Positions 52,914 to 61,591 of a DNA stretch of 64,000 nt are shown here, one piece after another. Both the position numbers and the translations under genes were made by a program. The stretch covers positions 124,001 to 188,000 of the forward strand of contig NZ_JBBJLN010000006.1 of assembly GCF_037658235.1 (NCBI RefSeq). Direction: 5' to 3'. The notes below the pieces were generated by a model, which saw only the letters and a program-made list of their open reading frames with translations, was not told where the DNA came from and did no database searches. Numbering within the stretch: the stretch's first letter is position 1; the number at the start of each line of letters is the position of its first letter. The DNA comes from Yunchengibacter salinarum (GTDB lineage Bacteria; Pseudomonadota; Alphaproteobacteria; Sphingomonadales; Kordiimonadaceae).

Positions 52914-55743
52914 TGCCATGGGCGCCCACCGCCTGCTGGCAGCGGCTGCACAGGCTGTCTTGAGCCGCCGCCACTTCCGGCAAAACCTGCCAGCAGCGAT
53001 CGCACTTGGCGCCTTCCGCCCGCGTGGTGACCACGGCCACGCCGGGCACGTCGCCCAGTGTGAAGGCATCCGCCGGGGCATCCGCCTGAACGGCTTCCGC
53101 CGCCGAGGTGATGGTCAACTCCGCCAGGTCGAGCCCGCGCAACACATCGATATCCGCGCTGTCGGACACATAAAGCGTCGCCGCCGCCTCAAGACTGGCG
53201 CCGATGCGCTTTTCCCGCCGGTCCACTTCCAGCGCGCCGGTAACCACCCGGCGCAGGGTGCGCACCCGGTCCCAGCGGTCGGCGAGGCCGCTGTCCCGCC
53301 ACGCATCGCCCACCGGGTCGAAGGTCTGGCGGTGAACACTGTCGGCGTCCGCCCCGAATCGGGATTGCCACACGTCTTCGGCGGTGAAGACGAGCACCGG
53401 CGCCAGCCATTTGGTCAGCCGGTAGAAGATGGCATCCAGCACGGTGCGCGCCGCGCGGCGACGGAGCGCATCCCCGCCGTCGCAATAGAGGCAGTCCTTG
53501 CGGATGTCGAAATAGAAGCTGGACAGGTCGGAAATGCAGAACTGGTACAGCGCCTGAATATAGGGGGTATAGTCATAGCGATCCGCATAACCGCGCAATT
53601 CGCCGTCCAGCATGTGCAGACGGTGCAGCATATAGCGTTCCAGCGCGGGCATCTCGGCGACCGCCAGACGCTCGCTTTCCTCAAAGCCCGCCAGATTGCC
53701 CAACAGGAAGCGCAGGGTGTTGCGGATCTTGCGGTAGGCATCCACCTGGCCCTTGATGATCTCGTCGCCAATGCGGTGATCTTCCACATAATCCACCGAC
53801 ACCGCCCACAGCCGCAGGATATCGGCACCGAACTGGTCCACCAGCTTCAGGGGGTCCACCACATTGCCCACCGACTTGGACATCTTGCGCCCCTGGGCAT
53901 CCATGGTGAAACCGTGGGTCACCACCGAGCGATAGGGCGCCCGGCCCCGCGTGCCGCAGGATTCCAGCAGGCTGGACTGGAACCAGCCCCGGTGCTGGTC
54001 GGAGCCTTCCAGATACACATCCGCGGGCCAGGACAGATCATCGCGGCCTTCCAGCACGAAAGCGTGGGTGCAGCCGCTGTCGAACCACACGTCCAGAATG
54101 TCCCGCACCTTTTCATAGGCGTCCGGGTCATGATCCGGGCCGAGCAGGTCCGCCGCCGGTGTGGCAATCCAGGCATCGGCGCCGCCGGCGCGCACCGCGT
54201 CCACGATGCGGGCGTTCACCGCCGGGTCGTTCAACGGTTCACCGGTTTCCCTGTGCACGAACAGCGTGATGGGCACGCCCCAGCTCCGCTGGCGGGAGAT
54301 CACCCAGTCCGGCCTGTCAGCCACCATGCTTTCAATGCGCTTCTGGCCGCGCGCGGGGAACCAGGCCACATCCTCCCGGATGGCGCTGAGCGCCCGGTCC
54401 CGAAGGCCGCCATGATCCATGGAAATGAACCACTGGGCCGTGGCACGGAAAATCAGCGGCGCCTTGGACCGCCAGCTATGGGGATAGCTGTGGACCATCC
54501 GGCTTTTTGCCATCAGCGCGCCCGCGTCCGCCAGCAGGTCGCACACCTCGTCCCCCACCTTGTACACATGGCGCCCGGCCAGCAGCGGCAACTGGTCGTG
54601 ATAGGTGCCGTCCTCCCGCACCGTATAGGGGATTTCCAGATCGAACCGGCGGCCCACGTCATAGTCTTCCTCCCCATGGCCGGGGGCGGTATGGACAAAG
54701 CCGGTGCCCGCTTCCGTGGTCACATGATCGCCCGGCAGCAGCGGCACGTCATAGTCATAGCCCTGCCCGCGCCACGGATGGGCCAGCACGCCGCCTTCCA
54801 GCGCGGTACCGTCGAAGCGTTCCAGCACCGTATGATCGGCGATGCCCGCCCGCCCGGCAAAGGCGGCGAGCAGATCGCTTGCCACCACCAGTTTGGCACC
54901 GGGCGCCACCAGCGCGCCTTCCGTCACGCCGTCCACCCGGATCAGGCTGTAGGCGATATCCGGGCCGTAACAGACCGCGCGGTTGCCCGGCATGGTCCAG
55001 GGCGTGGTGGTCCAGATGACAATGCGGGCGTCCCGGTGATCGGCCAGCGCCACCGGCGCCTTGACAAGCTCGAACGCCACGTCGATCTGAGTGGAGGTGT
55101 GGTCGTGATATTCCACCTCCGCTTCCGCCAGCGCGGTCTTTTCCACCGGTGACCACATGACCGGCTTCAATTTGCGGTAAATGGCGCCGGATTCGGCGAA
55201 TTTCAGCAATTCGGCCACGATGGTGGCCTCGGCCTCGTAAGCCATGGTGGTATAGGGATTGTCCCAGTCCCCCAGAACGCCCAGGCGCTTGAACTGTTCC
55301 TTTTGCCGCTCGATCCAGTGATCGGCAAAGGCGCGGCATTCCTGGCGGAAGGCCACCGGGTCCACCGCGTCCTTGTCCATTTTCTTCTTGCGGTACTTTT
55401 CCTCGATCTTCCATTCGATCGGCAGGCCGTGACAGTCCCAGCCGGGCACATAGGGCGCGTCATAGCCCTGCATCTGCCGGGTGCGCACGATCACATCCTT
55501 CAGGATCTTGTTCAGCGCATGGCCCATGTGAATGTCGCCATTGGCATAGGGCGGGCCGTCATGCAGCACGAAGCGGTCACGATCCGCGCTATCCCGGCGC
55601 AACTGTCCGTACAGGCCCTGATCCTGCCATTGCTTCAGGAAGCCCGGCTCCCTCTTGGGCAGGCCCGCGCGCATGGGAAAATCCGTGCGCGGCAGGAATA
55701 ATGTGTCCTTGTAGTCGGGTTTGGCGTCGGCATCAGAGGCCAT
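52906..55743 (-). CDS. ileS: isoleucyl-tRNA synthetase
   Basis: Charges tRNA-Ile. Length 945. The HIGH-type motif is PPYANGDIHMGHAL, the KMSKS loop GRKMSKSVGNVVDP, and the editing domain contains TTTPWTMPGN and TGFVHTAPGHGEEDY. A C-terminal zinc-type knuckle (CDRCWQVLPEV...CSRCQQAVG) matches class I bacterial IleRS. The ATG at 55743 begins MASDADAKPDYKDTLFLP and is preceded by GGAG; a longer frame to 55815 lacks similarity. The gene precedes lspA with overlap. Four 11-bp repeats lie 150-190 bp upstream at 55893-55936. Confidence 0.96.
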   Translation of the reverse strand: MASDADAKPDYKDTLFLPRTDFPMRAGLPKREPGFLKQWQDQGLYGQLRRDSADRDRFVLHDGPPYANGDIHMGHALNKILKDVIVRTRQMQGYDAPYVPGWDCHGLPIEWKIEEKYRKKKMDKDAVDPVAFRQECRAFADHWIERQKEQFKRLGVLGDWDNPYTTMAYEAEATIVAELLKFAESGAIYRKLKPVMWSPVEKTALAEAEVEYHDHTSTQIDVAFELVKAPVALADHRDARIVIWTTTPWTMPGNRAVCYGPDIAYSLIRVDGVTEGALVAPGAKLVVASDLLAAFAGRAGIADHTVLERFDGTALEGGVLAHPWRGQGYDYDVPLLPGDHVTTEAGTGFVHTAPGHGEEDYDVGRRFDLEIPYTVREDGTYHDQLPLLAGRHVYKVGDEVCDLLADAGALMAKSRMVHSYPHSWRSKAPLIFRATAQWFISMDHGGLRDRALSAIREDVAWFPARGQKRIESMVADRPDWVISRQRSWGVPITLFVHRETGEPLNDPAVNARIVDAVRAGGADAWIATPAADLLGPDHDPDAYEKVRDILDVWFDSGCTHAFVLEGRDDLSWPADVYLEGSDQHRGWFQSSLLESCGTRGRAPYRSVVTHGFTMDAQGRKMSKSVGNVVDPLKLVDQFGADILRLWAVSVDYVEDHRIGDEIIKGQVDAYRKIRNTLRFLLGNLAGFEESERLAVAEMPALERYMLHRLHMLDGELRGYADRYDYTPYIQALYQFCISDLSSFYFDIRKDCLYCDGGDALRRRAARTVLDAIFYRLTKWLAPVLVFTAEDVWQSRFGADADSVHRQTFDPVGDAWRDSGLADRWDRVRTLRRVVTGALEVDRREKRIGASLEAAATLYVSDSADIDVLRGLDLAELTITSAAEAVQADAPADAFTLGDVPGVAVVTTRAEGAKCDRCWQVLPEVAAAQDSLCSRCQQAVGAHGNA

Positions 55744-55892
55744 GAGGCTCACTCCGCGAAAAAGGCCCGCGCCACCGGATCGAACCGCACCGGGCGCGCC
55801 TGTCCTTGCTGTCAAAAGAGGGCACCCGCGCTCACTGGTTCAGCGCGCGGCCCGTACCGGCCAGCCTTCTAGCAGGGAGCCCGGCGGCTGTC

Positions 55893-55936
55893 GAGACACT
55901 GGCGAGACACTGGCGAGATACCGGCCTGATACTGGC
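55893..55936. repeat. four 11-bp tandem repeats upstream of ileS
   Basis: GAGACACTGGC occurs twice in tandem (55893-55903, 55904-55914), followed by GAGATACCGGC (55915-55925) and CTGATACTGGC (55926-55936). The 11-bp period approximates one helical turn. It lies between the binding-protein stop (55952) and ileS start (55743). It may be a regulatory array or simple slipped-strand repeat. Confidence 0.7.
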
Positions 55937-55951
55937 GGCACGCTTTCCGCG

Positions 55952-57034
55952 CTATTCCAGCCGACCGCGCAGACTTTGGGGATGTTCCAGCATGATGCTC
56001 TGTTCGTCGTCCGGTTCACGCGCAACGGAAAAACCCGCGCTGGCCTGGCGCGCCATCACGGAACGGGCCTGCCCTTCGGGATAAATCTCAAGGTGGCGGG
56101 CAAGCAGGCGCCCATAACGCCCGCTGTCATTCAGCCGCTTCAACCCGGCCTCAAACAGCGCTCTGGCCTTGCGACCGCGAGGGCTGTCCGCGAACAGCAC
56201 ATGGCTGGTGCCTTCAAAGTTCGCCTCCGGCGGCAGATGGAAAGGCACAATATCCCGCACGCGCTTGTCGGCCATACCGCGCTTTGAAAGCTGATCCAGC
56301 GTATAAAAGCCCAGCAGGTCGGTGGCGTGCACGAAATCCACCCTCTGGCGCAGCAGCAGGCGGAAACAACTGCGCATGGTGGCGGGCCGTTCCAGTTTCA
56401 GCACATCCCGCTCCACCAGGGAACCTATGCCGCCCGGCACGGTCCAGCCAAGGGGCAGGCACAGGCGCCGCGCCTCCCCGTCGCCCGCCACCAGGTCGGA
56501 CAGGGAATCGGCACCGGCCACCCGCGCGCGGCGGGCAAACAGGGCCCAACTGTTCTGGAAGAAGGAGCGGGAAACCAGAAAGCGCTTCGCCCGATCCGGG
56601 TCCTGCCCCCAGGCATAGGTAGCCACGCCCTTGCCCTGTTCCACCAGTCGGGTCGCCCGCTTCCAGGGAACGGAGCGGATCACCACCTCCACATCACTGG
56701 CGGCAAAGGCGGAGCGCACAATATCGGTATAAACGCCGCCACGGGGCATGGACCGCGCGATATAGGGCGGAAAATCCATATTGGTGTAGAGCACCACCGG
56801 CCCGTCAATGGACGGCATATCGGACGAGGCGTCGGCAGAGGTTTTTGACGGGGCTGCCAGCGGCTCATCCGCCGAGACGGGAACAGGAAAGACCCCGGCC
56901 AGAAACACCGCCAGCACCAAAGCGACGATCAAGAACAGGGTGAGACCCGGCGCAAAAAACCGCCCGGATCGCGGCACGCCCGGCTTTCCGCCTGCGCCGC
57001 ACGCATACAGGCAAGCCGCATTTGTGCCAGTCAT
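55952..57034 (-). CDS. orphan substrate-binding protein, SBP_bac_3-like
   Basis: A 360-residue exported protein with an unusually long N-terminal region before the hydrophobic core (LTLFLIVALVLAVFLAGVFP, residues ~33-52) and an AxA-type site near VSADEP. Solute-binding features: NMDFPPYIARSMPRGGVYTDIV, VEVVIRSVPWKRATRLVEQGKG and RFLVSRSFFQNSW. The cysteine pair (CLPLGW and RSCFRLL) is 31 residues apart, as in the protein at 23046-23855, implying a common subfamily. No transporter genes adjoin it. The ATG at 57034 has GGGAGAGG at 7 bp. It stands between the receiver-like pair and ileS; a sensory role is possible. Confidence 0.8.
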   Translation of the reverse strand: MTGTNAACLYACGAGGKPGVPRSGRFFAPGLTLFLIVALVLAVFLAGVFPVPVSADEPLAAPSKTSADASSDMPSIDGPVVLYTNMDFPPYIARSMPRGGVYTDIVRSAFAASDVEVVIRSVPWKRATRLVEQGKGVATYAWGQDPDRAKRFLVSRSFFQNSWALFARRARVAGADSLSDLVAGDGEARRLCLPLGWTVPGGIGSLVERDVLKLERPATMRSCFRLLLRQRVDFVHATDLLGFYTLDQLSKRGMADKRVRDIVPFHLPPEANFEGTSHVLFADSPRGRKARALFEAGLKRLNDSGRYGRLLARHLEIYPEGQARSVMARQASAGFSVAREPDDEQSIMLEHPQSLRGRLE

Positions 57035-57208
57035 GATGCCTCTCCCGGCCCGATCACTCAAAACCATATGCACGACCGGCCCACCCGACCGACCAAAGCA
57101 GGCGCGAATTTTACCCAAGGTGAAAACACAAACAACCGACCCTGCAATAAATTTTTAGTGATCTTGCGCCGCGCTTGTCGAAACGGGCACTCATGCCCCC
57201 ACAATGCC

Positions 57209-57751
57209 CTACTCCCCCCCGTTCAGCAGGAGCTGGCGCAGGCGACTGGGGGGAATCTGCTCCGGCGGGTCGCTGCGGCGCTCCTCTGTTTCGGCGCTCT
57301 CATCCTTGCGGCGGCGGCAGGGCCCCACATAACTCTGCGCCAGAATGAAGGGGCGCAGCCCTTTCCAGCAGGCCGTCACATGGCGCACCACATCGCCGCC
57401 CGACAGGGGCTGGACACACACATGGTTCACGCCCGCATTGATGGCGGCCATCACATCTTCCCGCCGGGGGGAGCGAAACGCCATCAGGATCGGCGCATAG
57501 CCGATGGGCGGGTCCTGCATTCTGAGAAAGCGGGCAAATTCCACGCCGCCACTGTCGGGAAACACGTCTTCCATGAAGACCATGTTGAAATTGCGGGAAG
57601 CCATTTGTTCCCGCGCCTCCTTGTGATTCGCCGCAACAATGGGCTGTGGTGTCCCGGCGGCCTTCAGCGCCTCCTTGACGCCGTCCGCCACCTGAAGGCC
57701 ATCCATGGCCACCAGAACCCGCAACCGCTTGAAAAGCGCGCTTTCGTCCAT
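57209..57751 (-). CDS. degenerate receiver-domain protein A
   Basis: A 180-residue protein with a CheY-like fold (LRVLVAMDGLQVADGVKEAL; NMVFMEDVFPDSGGVEF; APILMAFRSPRREDVMAA; VCVQPLSGGDV). Aligned to CheY at 60000-60386, the phosphoacceptor Asp is replaced by, or displaced next to, Glu (MED), the conserved Thr is Ala and the Lys is Gln, so phosphorylation is doubtful. After the fold come RPFILAQSYVGPCRRR and a charged tail, a C-terminal motif shared with the next gene. There is no output domain. It lies 109 bp from its paralogue upstream on the same strand. Confidence 0.75.
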   Translation of the reverse strand: MDESALFKRLRVLVAMDGLQVADGVKEALKAAGTPQPIVAANHKEAREQMASRNFNMVFMEDVFPDSGGVEFARFLRMQDPPIGYAPILMAFRSPRREDVMAAINAGVNHVCVQPLSGGDVVRHVTACWKGLRPFILAQSYVGPCRRRKDESAETEERRSDPPEQIPPSRLRQLLLNGGE

Positions 57752-57860
57752 GGGCTCTCCGAAATACTATCGGGGTCACGTCGCACCGCGGCCCTTTCCC
57801 TGTGGCCCAGTTTACCAAACCCGTTCCCACTTGTATATGCAAGCCCTGAATCCCGCGGAA

Positions 57861-58409
57861 TCAAAGGGTTCTGGCGTAGCGGGCAAGGGCGGCGCGCACC
57901 CGATCCGGGGAAATCAGACCCTGCTGATGACGGCGCCTCTCCCGTTCCTCCGGCCCTTCATTGTGCCAGCGGCGGCACGGGCCGAAATAGGCATCACAGT
58001 TCACGAAGGGCGCCATGTTGGTCCAGGTCTGTCGAATGTGGGTCAAGGCGTCATTGGCCGAAAGGGGCATCCCCACGACCCGGTTCACCCCGGCATTGCG
58101 GGCGGCCATCACCTTGTCCCGTGTGGGGCTGTGAAGCGCCATGATGATCGGCACATAGGCCATCACGCCCTGGCCCCGGCGCACCCGGTGAACCAGCTCC
58201 AGCCCCATTTCGCCGTCCAGCCTGTCTTCCACCACCAGAAAGGTGATCTTTTCATCCACCAGAACACGACGGGCCTGTGAAAAGCCGGAAACGGAGACCG
58301 CGTATTCAGCACCGCCGCGGCGGGCGGCATCCCGAAGGCTTTCCGCTGTGGAGGTGTTTTCCAGTGCAAACAGTGCCCTGATATCCGCAATAGGGTTGGT
58401 GGCCAACAT
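57861..58409 (-). CDS. degenerate receiver-domain protein B
   Basis: A 182-residue paralogue of the previous protein. Receiver strands are recognisable (IRALFALENTST, ITFLVVEDRLDGEMGLEL, VPIIMALHSPTRDKVMAA, NRVVGMPLSANDAL), but the conserved Thr is Ala, the Lys is Met, and the acceptor position reads VED, as in protein A. The C-terminus contains APFVNCDAYFGPCRRW and a basic stretch RERRRHQQG. There is no DNA-binding or enzymatic domain. It follows ribF by 150 bp on the same strand. A tandem duplication is the simplest origin. Role unknown; a phosphorylation-independent adaptor is possible. Confidence 0.75.
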   Translation of the reverse strand: MLATNPIADIRALFALENTSTAESLRDAARRGGAEYAVSVSGFSQARRVLVDEKITFLVVEDRLDGEMGLELVHRVRRGQGVMAYVPIIMALHSPTRDKVMAARNAGVNRVVGMPLSANDALTHIRQTWTNMAPFVNCDAYFGPCRRWHNEGPEERERRRHQQGLISPDRVRAALARYARTL

Positions 58410-58559
58410 GGCGATACTCCCGTTCTGACGCCCATATGCCTTTTATTACCAGGGGCCGGGCACCAGTAATCAATACATGGATACAATTATGTCTATTACC
58501 GGGCCGGGCACATCAGCAAAGTCGCCCCATCACCGAATTGTCAGCTTGCGCACCGGGCC

Positions 58560-59594
58560 TCAAAGCTGGCGGGCGCAGGGGTGCGGATGGGGGAACAGCG
58601 ACAGATAGCTGTCCAGCGTGGGCGGGGTCAGATGCGAACGGGCGTTTTCCGGCTCGGCCAGCACGATGCTGGCCACCCGGCAGTCACGGGTGATCTGCGC
58701 CTTCAGCGAGTCCAGGCCGTCAAAGGTCTGCTCGCCGCGCAGAAACGACACCAGTTCCACCCGCACATGATGGTCGTAAAGATCCCGATGGCATTCAAAC
58801 AGGTGGGCTTCAAGCAGCACATCCCGCTTGTCGAACGTGGGACGGCGCCCGATATTGGCCACGCCGCCAAATATCCGCGACAGACCGTCCACATGCACGC
58901 GCACCGCATAAACACCAAGTCGCGGCAACAGGGAATCGGCCAGTTCCACATTGGCGGTGGGGAAGCCGATGGTGCGGCCACGCCGGTCGCCGCTGACCAC
59001 CTTGCCATTGATCGACCACCAGTGCCCCAGCAGGGCCGCCGCCTTGCGCGCCTCGCCGCGGGCAAGGGCTGTGCGCACCAGGGTGGATGAATAGACCTCG
59101 CCCGCATAGCCTTCCAGCCCCACCGTCACAGGCCGTATGACGCTCAGGCCGAAGCCTTCCATCTCGCCCATCCAGGCCAGCACATCCGTGCCCCCGCCCC
59201 GGCCCCGGCCAAAACGGTAGTCATAGCCCACGAACACATGCAGCGCGCCCAGCGCGTTCAACAGGATCTGATGCACGAAATCCTGCGCGGACGTGGCCGC
59301 CAGCGTCTCGTCGAACGGCAGGATCAGCAACTGATCCACACCGAAGGATTCCAGCAGTTGAACCCGCTCCCGGAACGGGGTGAGCCGGAAAGGCTCACTG
59401 TCGGGCTTGAAATAGCGCACGGGGTGGGGTTCGGTCACCACCACGGTCAGGGGCACGCGCATGTCACGGGCTAGCCTGCCCGCTTCGCCGATCACCACCT
59501 GATGGCCACGGTGCAGACCATCGAAGTTGCCCAGCGCCACCACACTGCCCCGCGCGGTGGCCGGTATCTCACCGGGATGCCTGAACAGTTCCAT
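58560..59594 (-). CDS. ribF: bifunctional riboflavin kinase/FMN adenylyltransferase
   Basis: Makes FMN and then FAD. The 344-residue protein has the N-terminal nucleotidyltransferase (VALGNFDGLHRGHQVVIGEA, VVVTEPHPVRYF, FVGYDYRFGRGRGG) and C-terminal riboflavin kinase (SGDRRGRTIGFPTANVEL, GVANIGRRPTFD). The ATG at 59594 has GGGAGAGGGC upstream. In many Alphaproteobacteria ribF directly precedes ileS; here two receiver-like genes and a binding protein stand between. It diverges from cheY across a 405-bp gap. Confidence 0.95.
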   Translation of the reverse strand: MELFRHPGEIPATARGSVVALGNFDGLHRGHQVVIGEAGRLARDMRVPLTVVVTEPHPVRYFKPDSEPFRLTPFRERVQLLESFGVDQLLILPFDETLAATSAQDFVHQILLNALGALHVFVGYDYRFGRGRGGGTDVLAWMGEMEGFGLSVIRPVTVGLEGYAGEVYSSTLVRTALARGEARKAAALLGHWWSINGKVVSGDRRGRTIGFPTANVELADSLLPRLGVYAVRVHVDGLSRIFGGVANIGRRPTFDKRDVLLEAHLFECHRDLYDHHVRVELVSFLRGEQTFDGLDSLKAQITRDCRVASIVLAEPENARSHLTPPTLDSYLSLFPHPHPCARQL

Positions 59595-59824
59595 AAATCG
59601 CCCTCTCCCGGCGCCATCCGGATCGCGGTCGATCCCTTGTCATCCTGGTTCCGGCTCATACACCATTGCGCGCGGCGCTCCAAACCCTTCCCGGCACACA
59701 AAGGGAATTATGCCCCGGCCCGCACAGGCTTAACACTTTGTTTATGACCCGCACCTACACTGTGGCTTCTTCCCGCCAGGGGATCGCTGCGGGGCAGGAC
59801 GAACCGGTCATGGGCTTAAAATGA

Positions 59825-59852
59825 TTGCACTCTGATAATCAGGGATTATAGG
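59825..59852 (+). promoter_or_regulatory. candidate sigma-70-like promoter upstream of cheY
   Basis: TTGCAC (59825-59830) and TATAGG (59847-59852), spaced 16 bp, lie ~150 bp before cheY. The match is modest. The rest of the 405-bp gap (59595-59999) between ribF and cheY contains no gene I can support. The leader is long, and a second start point nearer cheY cannot be excluded. Confidence 0.3.
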
Positions 59853-59999
59853 GTGTGACCAGGATTGCTCTAGCGACGGTCGCCGCCGCAGTTACGGGGC
59901 TGAACTGACCGGGACTTAAACAAACGCGCAAGGCCGACGGCGTGGGGCCACCCGCCAGACGGTGACACTGACTGATTTATTGCTGAGGGTATTGGACAT

Positions 60000-60386
60000 A
60001 TGGCCGTTGACATGAATATGCCGGTTCTGATCGTCGACGATTACAAGACCATGCTTCGGATCGTTCGGAACCTGTTGAAACAACTGGGCTTCAACAATGT
60101 GGATGAAGCCACCGATGGCGCCCAGGCGCTGGAAAAGGCCCGCACCAAGTCCTATGGGCTGATCATATCCGACTGGAACATGGAGCCGATGACCGGCTAT
60201 GAGTTCCTGAAGGAAGTGCGGGCCGACAACCAGCTCAAGGATACGCCCTTCATCATGGTCACGGCGGAATCCAAGACAGACAATGTGATCGCCGCCAAGA
60301 AAGCGGGCGTAAACAACTATATCGTCAAGCCGTTCAACGCTGCGACTCTGAAGCAGAAAATGACCGCTGTTCTAGGGGAATTCTAA
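60000..60386 (+). CDS. cheY: chemotaxis response regulator CheY
   Basis: Single-domain receiver of 128 residues that carries signal to the flagellar motor. All active residues are present: VDDYKTM acidic pair, phosphoacceptor Asp in LIISDWNMEPMTG, Thr in IMVTAES and Lys in YIVKPFN. The sequence around it (FLKEVRADNQLKDTPF) closely resembles proteobacterial CheY. The stop overlaps the cheZ start (TAATG), which supports the chemotaxis assignment over other stand-alone receivers. cheA, cheW and motor genes are not in the window. Confidence 0.9.
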   Translation: MAVDMNMPVLIVDDYKTMLRIVRNLLKQLGFNNVDEATDGAQALEKARTKSYGLIISDWNMEPMTGYEFLKEVRADNQLKDTPFIMVTAESKTDNVIAAKKAGVNNYIVKPFNAATLKQKMTAVLGEF

Positions 60387-61483
60387 TGCTCTCCGACGAG
60401 CTACCAAAGCAGATAGAGCTGCTGGTAGACAATCTGCGCAAGCAAAACAGCGCCAATTTCTCTCTGACGGACGTGGCCTCGGTGACCGAAGTGCTGATCG
60501 GCACCATGCAGGCTTATTTCAAGTCGGTGGATACCAGTATCTACCGGGAATGTCGCTCGCTCAGCGACTATATCTCCAATGCGCGGGAAGAGATCGCCGC
60601 GCTCCAGCCGGGGGACGAGGGAAACTCCCGCATCCCCCGCGCCGGAATGGAGCTGGATGCCATTGTTCAGCAAACGGAAGAAGCCACCAACACCATCATG
60701 GAATGCGCCGAAGAGATGATGGCGCTGGACCCGGACGACCACGAAGCCTATCAGGCCGCCGTCCAGGACAATGTGATGAAGATATTCGAAGCCTGCTCCT
60801 TCCAGGACATCACCGGGCAGCGCATTTCGAAGGTGGTGGAAACCCTGTCCCATATCGAACAACGGGTTCTCGGCCTGCGCAGTCTGCTCGGCATCACCGA
60901 TGAGGATATCGAGCGCGCCCACTCCCAGAATGACGAAGTGGATGAGGACAAGGCGCTGCTGTCCGGCCCGGCGCTCGAAGGCGAAGGCATCGACCAGAGC
61001 GCGGTGGACGACCTGATCGGCACTGGTGCGGATAAGGGCGGCGGAGACAAAAGCAAGGAAGACAAGGCCGCGGCCCCGGCGCCGGAACCACCAAAAGCGG
61101 AAAAACCTGCCCCGAAGCCAGCGGCGAAACCTGCGGAAAAACCGAAGCCACAGGCCGCCGAGCCGGCAAAGCCGGAACCGCCGAAGAAAGTCTCCCCCAA
61201 GCAGCTCGATTCCATGTTTAAGGAAGACTTCGACCCCACCGCGACCGGAAGCGGGAAAGACTCAGGGGATGAGGGCGACAGCGCTGCGACGCAATCGGAC
61301 CAGTCCGCCCCCGCCGACGCCGACAAGGCCGACAAAGCCGACAAGGACACCACCCAAAAGGACGAGGCCAAGAAGGACGAGTCCAAAAAGGCGGCGCCCA
61401 AGGGTGGCGGCAAGGACGATGACGGGGATCTGCCAGCGGGGGAAGACATCTCGCAGGACGATATTGACGCCCTGTTCGGGTAA
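60386..61483 (+). CDS. cheZ: CheZ-type protein phosphatase of CheY-P
   Basis: Accelerates CheY-P dephosphorylation. In 365 residues the N-terminal ~180 form a long helical bundle with the active-site region in SFQDITGQRISKVVETL, where the FQDITGQ segment supplies the catalytic Asp and Gln. A ~150-residue Lys/Ala/Pro/Asp-rich linker follows. The last residues GEDISQDDIDALFG are a CheY-binding peptide like those at the CheZ C-terminus and FliM N-terminus. The linker is much longer than in E. coli CheZ (214 residues). It is coupled to cheY by TAATG. Confidence 0.9.
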   Translation: MLSDELPKQIELLVDNLRKQNSANFSLTDVASVTEVLIGTMQAYFKSVDTSIYRECRSLSDYISNAREEIAALQPGDEGNSRIPRAGMELDAIVQQTEEATNTIMECAEEMMALDPDDHEAYQAAVQDNVMKIFEACSFQDITGQRISKVVETLSHIEQRVLGLRSLLGITDEDIERAHSQNDEVDEDKALLSGPALEGEGIDQSAVDDLIGTGADKGGGDKSKEDKAAAPAPEPPKAEKPAPKPAAKPAEKPKPQAAEPAKPEPPKKVSPKQLDSMFKEDFDPTATGSGKDSGDEGDSAATQSDQSAPADADKADKADKDTTQKDEAKKDESKKAAPKGGGKDDDGDLPAGEDISQDDIDALFG

Positions 61484-61556
61484 GCCCCGCCCAACTGGCC
61501 CATACACTGCCCCACACACAGCCCTGCCCGCGCCCGCCTTCCCCGCAAAAGGGAGC

Positions 61557-61584
61557 GCCACGCTTGGGGCCGCCTCAGGCGGCC
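61557..61584. other. hairpin with a possible relic of the multi-hairpin repeat
   Basis: In the 108-bp gap between converging cheZ and HAD genes, GGCCGCC (61568-61574) pairs with GGCGGCC (61578-61584) around TCA. The stretch 61557-61574 matches 16 of 18 bases of the GCCACGCTTGTGGCCTCC core at 43401-43622 (same strand). No T-run follows. Confidence 0.4.
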
Positions 61585-61591
61585 ATGCCCC

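Noticed and set aside
55810..55815. TTGACA-like -35 box on the minus strand before ileS
   Set aside because: No credible -10 hexamer occurs at 16-18 bp, and downstream DNA is too GC-rich.
55744..55951. T-box or other tRNA-sensing leader upstream of ileS
   Set aside because: No T-box consensus or terminator/antiterminator pair is visible, and T-boxes are not expected in Alphaproteobacteria.
59595..59999. A small gene or riboswitch in the gap between ribF and cheY
   Set aside because: No frame with a start, ribosome binding site and coding-like codons was found, and no FMN-riboswitch core motif is visible.
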